Shown here: positions 23,015 through 35,999 of the stretch, piece after piece | Position numbering within the stretch: position 1 is the first letter of the stretch | Layout: every line of letters starts with the position of its first letter | Source: Piliocolobus tephrosceles | Lineage: Eukaryota; Chordata; Mammalia; Primates; Cercopithecidae | DNA: 64,000 bases | Direction: 5' to 3' | NCBI RefSeq assembly: GCF_002776525.5 | Contig: NC_045436.1 | Location: 98,471,057 to 98,535,056 of the forward strand | The notes under the pieces: model-generated | Told to the model about the DNA's origin: nothing | The model's database searches: none | What the model saw: the letters and a program-made list of their open reading frames with translations, nothing else | Translations under genes and position numbers: made by a program

Positions 23015-23493
23015 TCAGTCTTGATGTTTTCATTCTTAATATTAAGGACCCTAACTTTTATATTCTTATATAGTCTACACAAATGTTGACTAATTTCTCA
23101 GATGATTTTCACATCTTTTTTTTTCTTCTGTAATTTCTCTCTTGTTTTCTTTTTTCTTGGCTTCCTCTACTAGTCCTTTTAAAAAAATCAGCTCCCTGCT
23201 TTCATGAATATAGTGCTTACAAGTTACCGAAAAGCATCACCCCCATAACAAGCTTACTACAAATCCAATGTCACTGAATCCCCCCAGTAGCAAATAAGTG
23301 ATGCCTCCCCTGCCTTTGTGATTATTGTTTCTGCTCTTAGGATGAATGAATAGATATGGAGTCTTTATGTATAAAAGTATCATTCATCATTTCTAAAAGT
23401 AAGATAATGTCCTATTGGTAAAATCTACCATAAAAACTTGAATATTCTGCATCTCCTCAGTCATTTATATATATCTCTGTCCAAATTTGTCTT

Positions 23494-23789
23494 TTTTTTT
23501 TTTTTGAGACAGGGTCTTGCTGTGTTGCCCAGGCTGGAGTACAGTGGCATAAACATGGCTTACTGCAGCCTCTACCGCCTGGGCTCAAGCAGTCCTCACA
23601 CCTCAGCCTCCCAAGTAGCTGGGACCACAGTTGCGCAACACCATGCCCAGCTAATTTTTAAAATTTTTTTGTAGAGATGGGGTCTCGCCATGTTACCCAG
23701 GCTGATCTCAAACTCCTGGTCTCAAGTGATCCTCCCACCACTGTCTCCCAAAGTGTTGGGATTATAGGCCTGAACCACTGTACCTGGCC
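23494..23789 (-). repeat. AluJ with target duplication
   Basis: Flanked by caaatttgtctt at 23482-23493 and 23790-23801. Confidence 0.9.
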
Positions 23790-23801
23790 CAAATTTGTCT
23801 T

Positions 23802-24789
23802 GAACAAGTTATTTCTAGCTCTGTGTTTAGGCAGCACCTATTGACGAGATCTCTAGGCACCTTACTAAGAATATTGTGCCAGCATTCTGTCTTTAAGACC
23901 AGGAAAATAGAGAACAACGAGGATTTAAGTATGAGAACAACCTCCTTGCTTGTATCACTTATTATAAATCTTTTATTTGACAAAATTGTTCTTACAGATT
24001 ATTTTTAGTTGTAGAATTAGAAAACTTAATGAAGTTTAGATCACTACGAGTTAATATGCAGTGTCAGGTGTAGATAAATAATTTAATTGAAAGTGCTTTA
24101 TAAACTAAGAATATCCCATTTTTTCTAAAACACCCTTTTCATAAAACACCCTTCCAAGTTTCTATACTTTTCACAGAAAACTGCAAGGGCTCACTGATTA
24201 TGGGGATTTGAGCCCAATCATGAAGTAAGTCCCTGGCAGGCTTATCTGTAACTAACACTGATATCACTTGAATTCAGGGGATGGCAAATAGGGCCATGAT
24301 GCTTGTACTTAAGAATTTTAATCCTTTTTCAAAAGAACTGTGAATGACCAGCTATTTTAAAATAAAAGACTAGAAAGTTGACTCTGGGGAAAGAAATCTC
24401 ACAAAACAACATCCCTGTTATGAAATTAAAGAAATGTTAAATCTGTTTAAAAAAAAAAAAAAACCTAATTTACATAATATTCAAGGAATTCTAGCAATAT
24501 TGAATAATTTGTGAAACAAGGGCATAATACATGCTTGTATACTGGACATGTATTTTATAAACCCTAACTCTTTGTTTGCCAGGTTATATGTTGGAATGTA
24601 AGAAGAAATACCAAATTTTGTACTTTCTGTGAGACATTTGAGTCTTCTTTGCTCTTTATATAATGTGAGTCTACATAAAATGCCTCATACCATAGTATTT
24701 TGTGCATGCAAGGAGAATTCATCTTCTCTGGATCTAGAGAGGAGAAGTGGATTAAAAATAGTATTAGAAATAGGTTTCAAATGCAAATA
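23802..24789. other. AT-rich intergenic sequence, nothing recognised
   Basis: One run of about 15 A occurs near 24450. No gene or identifiable repeat. Confidence 0.4.
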
Positions 24790-25090
24790 CAGGCACTCCT
24801 TAACTTAAGATGGGGCTATGTCCTGATAAATCCATTGTAAGTTGAAAATATCATAAGTCAAAAATGCATTTACGACACCTAACCTATCAAACATAGCTTA
24901 GCCTAACTTACCTTAAATGTGCTCAGAACACTTGTATTAGCCTAAAGTTGGGCAAAATCATCTAGCAGCACAGTGAACTGTATATTACAGGGTATTTAAC
25001 CTCATGATCATATAGCTGACTGAGAGCTGCAACTCACTGCTACTGCCCAACATCCTGCAAGAGAGTAACATTGCACTGCATATCACACTC
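24790..25090 (+). mobile_element. Tigger-like (Tc1/mariner class) DNA transposon fossil
   Basis: 'cttaacttaagatggggcta', 'ttgtaagttgaaaatatcat' and 'gctcagaacacttgtattag' follow a Tigger-family non-autonomous consensus. A TA dinucleotide precedes the start, as expected for TA target sites. The right terminus is degraded. Confidence 0.65.
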
Positions 25091-25239
25091 TGGAAAAAAA
25101 TCAAAATTCAAAATTCAAAGTATGATTTTTATTAACTGTATCACCTTTGTGGAATCTTCCTAAATTGTGGACCTTTTGTAATCATTTTCAAGATGTTTGT
25201 ATTAAAATAAGTTAAATATACTATTTAACCCAAAGTGAA

Positions 25240-26110
25240 GAGATGGGTTCTTAGAGAGAACAATCTGGAAAGTGGTTGTTATTCTTTGTTGGTAGAGCAG
25301 GAAAGGGCATTCCTGAAAGAGAAAGCATCTGAACAAGAGCATAGAAATGTAAAGCAACCTGGAGATCTAGGGGGAACTGCAAGCTTTTTGATACCGCAGC
25401 AGCAAGGAACATGTTTGTCATGGCTGAGGAGGGGCCTCACCAAGCAACAGCATGAAGATTCAATCAAGGGCCAGATAATGAATGGCATTTTAAGCACCAC
25501 TGAGGTGTTAGTGATTCATCCTGGAGGGAGGCATCAAAAGGTTTCAAAACAGGAAAACAGCATGATTTGTTGCTTTTGTACTATTGGTTTTGGCAGCAGT
25601 GTAGAGGATGGAATGGAAGCTTGCGAGACTAGGGGCAAAAAGAACTAAGAAAACAGCACGATAATATAGAAAAGAAAAACAAGGAACAGTGTTAATAGAC
25701 CGGCATCCAATTGAATGTACGTGGAGGAGGAAGGTGAGAGTGGAAACTAAGGTGATGTGCTGGGTGGGGAGGGGCCAAGAAAGAGGATACAGGAAGAGAG
25801 TGGTTTCCAGGAAAACGTTTGTTTCACTTTCAATCTGTGGCCTTCAAAATATTCAGAACATATTGTTCTGGAGCTCAGGAGAGAAGGCGAGGTAAAGATG
25901 TGAATTCAGCAGCTCAGAAGCGAAGCTCCAATCTTGAGGATGGATCAGACTGGGGAGGGAGACCGTCATATAGAGTGAGAAGAGAGATCCAAGGACAGAA
26001 CCATAGGAAGCATCAATATTTGAGGAATGAGAAAGGAAGAAAAGCCTCCCACAAAGGAGATGAGACAAGAGGAATGGTTACACAGGAAGGAAGAGAAGTG
26101 GAGATGAATC
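25240..26110 (-). repeat. L2-type LINE remnant
   Basis: 'aaagggcattcctgaaagag', 'ctggagctcaggagagaa' and 'aaggacagaaccataggaag' read in reverse as L2 3' and coding segments. The two plus frames of about 136 codons here are shadows of this decay. Confidence 0.45.
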
Positions 26111-26425
26111 GCGTCCTCTTTATATTTCAGTCACCTGAACTCATTACTCATTATTGCCTGCAAATATCAGGTGCTTCACTGTTTCTCAGCTTTTACTCAT
26201 ACCTTTCATCTTTTCAAAAGGAGTTTTAAAATGCTACTCACTTTTCAGAGTCTAAGTGGAACACCAGGTCTTATGTCAGAACTTTCCTGACCACTATCAT
26301 GATCTCTCTTCCTCACATTGTCCTAGTAACCCCAGAGTCATAAAATTGAACATTTATTTAAGACAGTCTTTCAACAACTTTTTGGTCTCAGGAACCCTTT
26401 ACATTCTTAACAATGATTGAGGATC

Positions 26426-26638
26426 GACTAGTCTGACCAGCATGGAGAAACCCTGTCTCTACTAAAAATACAAAATTAGCCTGGCATGGTGGTACATGCC
26501 TGTAATCCCAGCTACTCGGGAGGCTAAGGCAGGAGAATTGCTTGAATCTGGGAGGCAGAGGTTGCGGTGAGCTGAGATTGCACCATTGCACTCCCGCCTG
26601 GGCAACAAGAGCAAAACTCCACCTGGAAAAAAAAAAAA
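26426..26638 (+). repeat. 5'-truncated Alu with 11-bp target duplication
   Basis: Lacks about the first 60 bases of the left arm. Flanked by gattgaggatc at 26415-26425 and 26639-26649, so the truncation is original to the insertion. Confidence 0.93.
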
Positions 26639-27248
26639 GATTGAGGATCCCGAAGAGCTTTTGCTTATATAAGATATAGCTATCAATATTACATAATAAA
26701 ACAATTAAAACACATATTGTTACAATATGTATTAACTTATTTAAAATAGCAATAAGGTCATTGCATGTCAATGTAAATAACATTTTGATTAAAAAGACTA
26801 TATTTTTTAAAACAAAAGTGTAGCGAGAATAGTGGCCTTATTTTACATTTTTTTCAAATCTCCTTAATGTTTTGCTTAATAGAACACAGCTGGATTATCA
26901 TAACCACCTCTATGTTCAATCTGTTGTGATGTGCCATTTTGGTGGAAATATGGAAAGAAAATCTAGTCTCATACAGGGATGTTGTTGCGGGGGAAAGGAC
27001 GTATTTTAATAGTCTTTTCAGAAAACTGTGGATATTCTTCTTTGATACCACACCAAAACTCAGCAAGAACTTTTTTTCCCCCTAAAGGTTAATTGCAACA
27101 TGGAATCTGAAAACATATCAAGAAAGTTTTCAAACTGTTATATTAAAATTCATTGGTCTATCATGCAATTTCAATCGTGAATTTTTACCCGTGTATGATT
27201 TTGCAACATCACACATTTGTCACTTAGAAAATATTGATTTGCCATATA

Positions 27249-28013
27249 ACAAAAGCTCAATATCACTGATCATTAGAGAAATGCAAATCAAAACTACAAT
27301 GAGATTCCATCTCACACTAATCAGAATGGCTATTGTTAAAAAGAAAAAATAACAGATCCTGGAGAGGTTGTGGAGAAAAAGGAACGTTTATACATTGTCT
27401 ATGGGAGTGTAAATTAGTTCAGCCATTGTGGAAAACAGTGTGGTGATTCCTCAGAGACCTAAAGGCAGAAATACAATTTGACCCAGCAATCTTATTACCG
27501 GTTATATATACAAAGGAATATAAATCATTCTATCATAAAGAAACACGCACACGTATGTTCATTACAGCAGTACTCTCAATAGCAAAGACATGGAATCAAC
27601 CTAAATGCCCATCAATGACAGACTGGATAAAGAAAATGTGGTACATATACACCATGGAATACCATGCATCCATAAAAAAGAACAGTATCATGTCCTTTGC
27701 AGGGACATGGATGAATCTGGAGGCCATTATCCTCAGCAAACTAACACAGGAACAGAAAATCAAATACCACATGTTCTTGTAAGTGCGAGCTAAATGATGA
27801 GAACACATGGACACATAAAGGGGAACACAAACACTGGGCCTATTGGAGGCTGGAAGGTGGGAGGAGGGAGAGAAACATGAAAAATAACTAATGGGCACTA
27901 GGCTTAATACCGGAGTGACAAAATAATCTGTACAACAAACCCCCATTACACAAGTTTACCTATGTAACAAACCTACACATGTATCCTGAACTTAAAAGTT
28001 AAATTTTAAAAAA
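27249..28013 (+). mobile_element. L1 3' fragment (primate L1PB/PA-like) nested in the Charlie element
   Basis: Encodes the decayed ORF2 C-terminus (the frame at 27555-27782 reads ...KTWNQPKCPSMTDWIKKMW), then the 3'UTR and an A-rich end at 28013. The Charlie sequence resumes immediately after. No clear target duplication was found. Confidence 0.85.
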
Positions 28014-28260
28014 TGGATGTGCTGGGTTATTCAAGTCTTCCAAATGTTGACATATTTTATTATTACATTTTGTTAATATTACCATCAATTTCATCAGAAA
28101 AGCTTTTAAATATTAAGAAATTGTTAAGCTCACAGTGGCAGATACAACTTTTCCAAATTCTTATTTTTATTTGAAAGCTCAAGTTATATCATTGGCAAGA
28201 AACATGAGAGTTTTTTTCTTTGATGTAAGAGGGTCACTTCATTAATTTTCAAGAAAATGT

Positions 28261-31077
28261 CATGCCATTCTCCTCTAAATATGAATTCTTTGCATACGTG
28301 CCTAGAGATAAGAGGAAGAAGTTGACTTCATTCCTATTTGTATTTTCCTTTCAGGTCATAGCAAAAGTTCTTGGGCTTAGTAGGTTCTCAACAGATGTTT
28401 GTAGATTTTAATTGAATTTATTTCCATTGTGAATTTCAACTGCTGTAAGGGTTTCATTATGTCCCAGTTTGCCCAAGATGATCCCCACTTACATGTATTC
28501 TCTTCATATACCATCAAATTTAGGATATTTGCCCCCCTCCTGATTTAAATAAGTAATATTAAGCATTGCAATAGAATGTCAGCATGAATTTGATGGACCT
28601 GAACTTGGCACTTTCAATTTCTATTCTAGTCACCCAGAAGTGTGAGACTGTGGTTCAGAAAACAGAACTTTCATCTTAACCCACATAAAGACAGAGATAA
28701 GCCTATCTCTCTAGTTTAGAACTTTTCTAACTGCAGAATAATTAATGCCTCCTTTAGGACAGTATGTTCAGGACAATGTGCAGAGTCATAACTGGTAAAA
28801 CAATGTGGACTTGGACTCAAGTGGCTAGGGAGGGTTAAATCCTTCTGGTCTTAGGGGTAGCCAGAGAAGTTTTCAACATCATTGCCTCCTACATTCTTGG
28901 CATTCTAGCCAATTATGCCATGGCCTGTGCTGCAAGATTCAATATGTAAGAAGTTGCCAGGCTACCAGGCTGCCAATCAGCAGTGTCATGGGGAAACATG
29001 GGAAATTATAGATTAGGTGTCCATGGAATATGTGCAGGAAATAGAGGCTGGATACCATACTTTGTACAGAGAGTGGTCTGACGCTATTGCAATAGCTGTT
29101 TTGTCAGTATTCTATTGTGTAAACCTTTCATATGTTATTTTGTTGTCAACGCTTTTTTAAAAAAATGCAATAGACTCTCCTGGCAGCAATGAACCAAAAG
29201 TTAAGAGTATTTAGTGAAAAATTAAGTACTGAGTTTCTGTTTCTCAAAAAAGCTAATGACAAAAGTGTCACTTAGAAAAATGTTGAAATTTCCCATCCAA
29301 CAATGGAACATAATTGCTAACTCCACAAAAGCCAAAGAATCTGCTTCAGAAGTTAATGTTACCTTAAGATGATTGTACCTGCCCAGAGATCATGATTTAA
29401 CATGTACAGCTGCAGAAAATGTATTAACATGTCACTCTGTGAAGCATGACTTTCCATTTATTCATTTAGAGCCCAAGTTTTCTTGTAATCATACAAAAAG
29501 TAAAGCAATAACTATGATTTTATTGGTTGCATTAACAGAATAAGTTCACAAATAATTAAAAGAGAATTTTATAGCAACGTATTAGGTGCTACAAATAGAA
29601 AACCGCCAATTCAAAATAGTTCAATTTTTTTTCTATATGAATCAAGGAATCAAAGTAAAACTAGTTTAAGTTCATTCTGTCAGGAAACGTCTAATACTAT
29701 TGTTAAAGCCATTGTAAATTTACTTTAAAAGTTCAGCATTGAAGATAAAATTTTTTGCTTATGCAGCAATAAAATCAATACAAATTTCAGTGAAACATCT
29801 TGTCATTATAAAAACAATATTCCACCAAATTAACAAACATATAAGGAGAAATTATGCTTATAATTGGTTGTGGTACATAAAAAAGGCATAATGGCATCCT
29901 GAAAGAGCTAACAACTGAAATTGAAGTTACAGTTGTCAAATTGTAAAAATACTTTGTACATATACACAGAGTAACTGAACTATATAATTTTATACACCTA
30001 ATGTTGAAATAAAAACTAATTCAGATGCAGCACAGAAGTAGGTACTTTCTCCTTTGCTACTCATTGTTAATCAAATTGAGAAATGCTTGAGCCCTTAACA
30101 TTTTTGTAAATGGATCTAAGTGTTACACAATAATATCAAACTAACTTGCAAGTGTTCAAAATCAAAACTGTCAGTAAATAGAGTGCCCAAAATTCATCTA
30201 GTGAAGTGTTTAGCAAATTGCAATGAATGACAACAATACTTGTAAACGGGATGACGTTCCAATTTATTTTTACTAAAGCAAAAAAAAAAAAAAAAAAAGA
30301 CAACACATTAAATAAGGTTCAAATGATGGGCAATATTTGATTTTGAAATTTGATGGTAGAGCTTTGTAATATTTTGACTCATTAAAAGAATCTTTTGATA
30401 AATCTTCTAGTTTTAGTTGGAAAAAAATCTCTGTGCTAAAATAGAATGAAATTTAAGAGAATCTAAATATGGTAGGCATTCAAAAGAATCATATAGACAA
30501 TTTGCTTGATGAATTATTTATCGAAATAATTACTGTCAATGGAGACAAAAAGATAGTAAAAATATTTTAACTGAGGTATGAGTATGTTTCAATACAAAGC
30601 AATTGTAATTGAGAATATTCTCAATTTAGGATTACTTTTTATCTGAGTAGCTGTTGCATGACTGTAGAGACAGTATTTTTATATTAAAAAAGTTTCATTG
30701 AAAGAGAATAATCAATTGAAGATGTCAATAATTTCAAATATATTAACCATTAAAATGCCACTTTAAATATTACCAGTAACTTTGTGAAGCCCATACAAAA
30801 TAATTAGACTATAGTAAAATAAAACATTTTTCAGGAAAATGCCAGTGACATGATATTAGAGATGTATATGGCTAAGAAACCGATTAAAGTAGGTGAAGAT
30901 GTCATAACCATAATTATTGTCTATATCATTTTTACTATCTACATTATCTCTTTAAAGATATAACTTACATAAAGTCCACCAGACTTACAGCTTAATGATT
31001 TCTTACATACATATATCCTTACGCAAGCAGCACTCAGATCTCTCTCCCTCTTTCTCTTTCCCTTTTTCGGTCTATAA
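28261..31077. other. Very AT-rich intergenic sequence, no recognised gene
   Basis: About 2.8 kb of low-GC DNA. The beginning may belong to the Charlie element or an L2 end near 28345-28420 (cttagtaggttctcaacaga). A run of about 18 A lies near 30281-30298. Confidence 0.4.
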
Positions 31078-31384
31078 AGTCCAGCTCAAATATAATTTCT
31101 TCTCTTGGCAGTGTTTCATAAGTAGCCCTCTCATCACAACTCCCAGAAAAATTCTTTATTTATCTTCTGGGATACCATAACATAGTGGATGTATTATACT
31201 TCTCTTCTAGCCCATGTCATATGGTATATTATGATTTGCATTTATACCTGACCTCACAACTAACTAGTCAGTGAGTCATTTGAGGGTAGGAGCCATATAT
31301 ATTTTTTCAGCTTTATCCTAAGTGCCTAGCACTGTGTGCAAGTAACATATTCGCTGCTCAGAAAATGTCCTGTGAAATGAATTA
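31078..31384 (+). repeat. L2 3' end
   Basis: 'tttgagggtaggagccatat' and 'aagtgcctagcactgtgtgc' are the L2 3' terminus. Confidence 0.65.
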
Positions 31385-31649
31385 TCTCTTTAGTTATTGT
31401 ATCATCTAATAGGGTTAAATACATTGTTGGCTCTCAATAATTATTTTTTGAAGTAAGTAACCCAAAATCTTCTTGTTCATTGGAGTTTACACATACTAGT
31501 TTTGAGATGCATATAGATTTTTAGGGGGGATTATAAAACCTAACACAGGATAATGAAGGCCTCCTTACCAGCAAAACTTTGCACTAAGCCATGGTTTATA
31601 GCGGAATGCGTATAAATTACTCCAGATTGTTATTTCGAATATATATGCT

Positions 31650-31940
31650 ATTTTATTTTATTTTATTTTATTTTATGTTTATTGACTTTTTTTTGAGACA
31701 GGGTCTCACTCTGTTGCCCAGGCTGAAGTGCTCACTGCAGCCTCAACCTCAAGTCATCCTTCCACCTCTGCCTCCTGAGTAGCTGGGACCACAGGCACAT
31801 ACCATCACACTCGGCTAATTATTTATTTTTTGTAGAGGGCATATGCTACCCAGACTGGTCCCAAAACTCCTGGGCTCAGGCAATCTGTTTACCTTGGCGT
31901 CTGAAAGTTCTAGGATTACAGGCGTGAGCCACACCTAGCC
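31650..31940 (-). repeat. (TTTTA)n and a deleted AluJ
   Basis: Four to five ATTTT units (31650-31676) lead into a reverse AluJ (31687-31940) with small internal losses. Confidence 0.82.
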
Positions 31941-32520
31941 TATATTTTAAAAAATAGTGTTTCTTCTTCTATTGTTGGTAACAGGAAGAAAAATGCAAAC
32001 AGCCTTCAATTGAATAGAAATAATGGATGTTCTCTCTTTCTTTTCATTCTATATGACATTTAAAGTAAAGAATATGAATTCATTTTGTTTTTAAAACATC
32101 AATAAAAGCTTTTTATTCATAAATGTATTTTTTGTAAGTATAGCCCATAGTATAGAATTTTATATTTATAATTCAAAAGAAAATATTGGCATCAAAATAA
32201 TTTATTAATAAATATATAATTGAGCTACTTATATGATGATAGTATATTAAACTCAGCAATCTTCACAGGATCTATCATCCATGAATGCTGTAACCCTTTT
32301 CCAAACATTAAAAAAAATATATAGGTAAGTGTTTATTCTCTTATTTTCTGTATTGAAGGCACTGAATAATTTAACAAAGAAGTGCAAAAGAAAAACTAAA
32401 TGTGGGAAAATTCTTCATTTTGGGAAGTTATTAGTAGTAGGGTATATCCAGCCACATACAGCAATCCAATTCCCCAGGAAACTTCATAAAATGATAACCA
32501 TATTACTCTGAGGACAGGAC

Positions 32521-33206
32521 AACCTAGCATCAAGAATGGACCCAGAGAATATGTTAGACATATTGTCTAACATATAAATAAATGATAACCTCAAAGGCTA
32601 GCAAAGACACTGTAAATTAATAGTAGATGGATTACATTTGTCAGTAAAAGCCTTTGATGAAAAAATTTCTATACTTGCCAGTAAAGAACCACACAGAGCA
32701 TATGGTTCACTGAAACAAGATAGAATTAAAAAAAAAAAAAAATCAAACCATGAGTAATCTGTGAAATTACTAACATTTAAAGTTTCTTCACAGATTAACA
32801 TAACATGAAAATTAGTTAAAAGAAAAGCTCTGAAATTCACTGTAAAGTTTAAGTTTGTACTTAATTTCCAATAGAGTAGACTGCTGTCATACTAAGAGGG
32901 ATCATGTAGATTTTTCTAGAAGCATCATTTATTTGAATAGCTTTGACCATTTAGATACATTTAAAGTATTTTTATTTATTATAAGGAAAGTGAATGGCTT
33001 TTTAAAGGGGATTCTTAGGCTGTTTTTACACAAAATAATTTTGGTAAAAATAGTACACGGTGAGATTGCAGGAATCAAGAAGCGTTGGTCATACCTTGTT
33101 CAGCTTGCATTTCTCTTGTTCACTTGCACTTTCTGCTTTCGTGTTATTGAAAACCACAGGGCTTTCTGGCCATTAAGTTCTCAGAGTCCATTCTTGATGC
33201 TAGGTT
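32521..33206. repeat. Dispersed inverted repeat, 29-bp arms, 27 of 29 matched
   Basis: The left arm 32521-32549 (core cctagcatcaagaatgga) is the reverse complement of the right arm 33178-33206 (core tccattcttgatgctagg) with two mismatches. The spacer is 628 bases. Confidence 0.9.
32549..32575. repeat. Perfect hairpin: 12-bp arms, 3-base loop
   Basis: atatgttagaca (32549-32560) and its exact complement tgtctaacatat (32564-32575), with loop tat. Confidence 0.95.
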
Positions 33207-33277
33207 GGTTCTCTTTATATTCCTTTCTTCCCTGCTGTACAGGCCTTGGGGCTGTAGCCTCCTTTATGATCCTCCTT

Positions 33278-33309
33278 CATTAGAGAAGATGTTACCATCT
33301 TCTCTAATG
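33278..33309. repeat. Perfect hairpin: 14-bp arms, 4-base loop, plus an extra direct copy
   Basis: cattagagaagatg (33278-33291), loop ttac, catcttctctaatg (33296-33309). A third near copy, ccatcttctctaacg, follows directly at 33310-33324. Confidence 0.95.
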
Positions 33310-33399
33310 CCATCTTCTCTAACGCTTGCTGGCCTTTAGAGAAGGGTAATAGGCCATACCAGCTAATTCTGGGTATGTAACAGGGAAGATAGGGTCTCT

Positions 33400-33427
33400 C
33401 TAATATACTTGAAAACAAGTATATTAG
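33400..33427. repeat. Perfect hairpin: 12-bp arms, 4-base loop
   Basis: ctaatatacttg (33400-33411), loop aaaa, caagtatattag (33416-33427). Confidence 0.95.
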
Positions 33428-34390
33428 ACACTTTTCATTTAAGTTTTACTGTTATTTATTGTGAGGGAGTCTTGATAAAAATAATCAGACTAAGAAAATT
33501 ATAAAATTGAAGAGAACTTTCAACATTTTCATGCATGTTATCACCTTACAATTTCCGATATGGCTAGCAGGCCTAGAAACGCTGATGGATTCCTGTTTTG
33601 TTCTTTTATTTTGGTGGCAGATTTTATGTGTTTCTAGCCTTCTGTGTCTAAGCCTAAAAATCCCTTTCTCTATGAAGGCCTGTCTCTCCATTATGTAGGC
33701 CCGAAGACACAGAACAATAGGAGTAAATCAGGGCCAGTGTGAGGGCACCTGTCTCAGGACTTTCCATTCTTCCCTCCTTTTGCAATGGCCTCACAACTCA
33801 CCATAGGACAGGTTCCCCTATGATATTACCACACCTAGAAGCTTTCTTTGAATAGCCGTGTTTCCTGGATGACTTGGGGATAATATAAAACATAAAAAAT
33901 CTAGAATGAGCAAATGTTAATTTTATTATTGCAAAATGCCTACTGCATCTGAGACAAAGGTTATGGGTGTCCTTATTTTAGTCCAAAGTGCTTACTTCAT
34001 CCAAGTTAATATTATATGTAAGTCACTAAAACACCCTTTCTCGCCCAACCTTTCAAACTTCTCCCAGTTTTATATCCATCCTGCCCACACACCATAACCA
34101 CCCACATACCATGATAAGTAGCAGAGGCATTATCTGGAAGCATGGGAGGGTGAACTTGGCTTCCAATGAAGTCTTAGAGGCCAAGTCTTAAAGTTTTGGC
34201 ATCTTATAACATGGACACATCCATGAGCATGGAAAGATTCCAGATGAGTCTAGGCTTTTATCGACACCAAAGATAATGTTAGATTCTTTATCCATGTTTA
34301 ATATCAATGTGCTAAATCAACAGCAAATTTCCATATATCCTTCGTGTCAACTAGAGGAAAAGTAAACTCAAAAATGTTCTAAGATAAAAG

Positions 34391-34399
34391 CAAGTTACA
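34391..34399. repeat. Left target-site duplication of the nested L1 (caagttaca)
   Basis: Identical nine bases recur at 48645-48653, exactly where L1 homology ends on the other side. Confidence 0.7.
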
Positions 34400-35389
34400 T
34401 TATTTTTAAAATTTTTTAAATTAAACCTTTAATTTTTAATTTTTGTGGGTACATAATAGGTGTATATATGTATGGGTTATATGAGATATTTTGATATAGG
34501 CATGTAATGCATAATAATCACATCAGGGTAAATGGGGTATCTATCACCTCAAGCATTTATCCTTTGTGCTTCAAATGATCTAATTCTACTCTTTTAGTTA
34601 TTAAGTACAACTAAATTATTTTTTACTATAGTCACCCTGTCATACTAGCAAATACCAGGTCTTATTCATTCTATCTATTATTTTGTACCCGTTAACCATC
34701 CCCACCTCCAGCCAACCCCCTGCCACTACCCTTCCCAGCCTCTGGTAACCATCCTTCTACTCTTTATCTCCATTAGCTCAATTGTTTTGAGTTTTAGCTC
34801 CCACAGATAAGCGATAACATGCAATGTTTATCTTTCTGTGCCTGGCTTATTTCATGACCTCCATTTCCATCCATGTTGTTGTGAATGACTGGATCTCATT
34901 CTTTTCTACAGCTGAATAGTACTCCATTGTGTATATATACCTCATTTTTTAATCCATTCATCTGTTAATGCACCCTTTAAACATTGCTTCCAAATCTTGG
35001 CTATTGTGAATAGTGCTGCAATAAACATGGGAGTGCAAATCTCTCTTTGACATACTGATTTCCTTTCTTTTGGGTATATACCTAGGAGTGAAATTGCTAG
35101 ATCATGTGGTAGCTGTATTTTTAGTTTTATGAGGACCTCCAAACTGTTCTCAATAGTGGTTGTACTAATTGCGTTCCCACCAACAGTGTACGAGGGTTTC
35201 CTTTTCTCCATATCCTTGTCAGCATTTGTTACTGCCTGTCTTTTGGATAAAAGCCATTTTAACTGGTGTGAAATGATATTGTAGTTTTGATATGCATTTC
35301 TCTGATGATCAATAACATTAAACACCTTTTCATATACCCATTTGCCATTTGTATGTCTTCTTTTGAGAAATTTCTATTCATATCTTTTG

Positions 35390-35704
35390 TGTACAACCCC
35401 CCCCCCCCCTTCACTTTTTGTTGAAGCAGGGTCTCACTCTGTCTCCCAGGCTGGAGTGTAGTGGCATGATCACAGCTCACTGCACCCTTGACCTCCCAGG
35501 TTCCAGTGAGCCTCCCACCTCAGCCTCCTGAATAGTTGGGACTACAGGCATGCACCACCATGCCTGGCTAATTTTTGTGTTTTTTGTAGAGATGGGGTTT
35601 TGCCATGTTGCCCAGAGTGATCTCAAACTCCTGGGCTCAAAAGATGCACTTGCCTTGGTCTCCTAATGTTCTGGGATTACAGGTGTGAGCCACACTGCCT
35701 GACC
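35390..35704 (-). repeat. Alu nested in the L1, with a poly-C run in its tail
   Basis: Reverse Alu flanked by tcttttg (35383-35389 and 35705-35711). Its tail side holds 13 C (35397-35409) where T would be expected. Confidence 0.82.
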
Positions 35705-35711
35705 TCTTTTG

Positions 35712-35999
35712 CTTTTTTTTTTTTTTTTGAGATGGAGTCTTGCTCTGTTGCCAGGCTGGAGTGCAGTGGCGTGATACTGACTGGCTCACTGCAACCTCTG
35801 CCTCCTAGGTTTAAACTATCCCCATGCCTCAACCACCCTCAACCACCATGCCACCACACCCAGCTATTTTTTTGTATTTTTAGTAGAGACAGGGTTTCAC
35901 CATGTTGGTCAGGATGGTCTCGATCTCTTGACCTTGTGATCCACTTGTGTCAGCCTCCCAAAGTGCTGGGATTACAGACGTGAGGCACTGTGCCCGGTC
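35712..35999 (-). repeat. Second, directly adjacent Alu nested in the L1
   Basis: Starts with about 17 T immediately after the first Alu's duplication. A small deletion or local repeat (caaccaccctcaaccacc) sits in the left arm. Confidence 0.88.

Larger units (their letters stand above)
26364..28260 (+). mobile_element. hAT-Charlie type DNA transposon, interrupted by an Alu and an L1
   Basis: Starts at a hAT-like terminus (cagtctttcaacaac, then ttttggtctcaggaaccc). It continues after the Alu (gaggatcccgaagagctttt) to about 27248, then after the L1 from 28014 (ttccaaatgttgacatattt) to about 28260. The far end is not resolved and no transposase frame is open. Confidence 0.65.
31941..34390. other. 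AT-rich intergenic sequence with an inverted-repeat cluster
   Basis: No gene recognised. The 142-codon plus frame at 32855-33283 has no recognisable domain and overlaps one arm of the dispersed inverted repeat. Hairpins are listed separately. Confidence 0.45.

Noticed and set aside
25235..26229. Two plus frames of about 136 codons
   Set aside because: They overlap a reverse L2 remnant and share no recognisable protein features.
32855..33283. 142-codon plus-strand frame as a gene
   Set aside because: No domain, signal or splice context is visible and it runs into an arm of the inverted repeat; AT-rich DNA gives such frames by chance.
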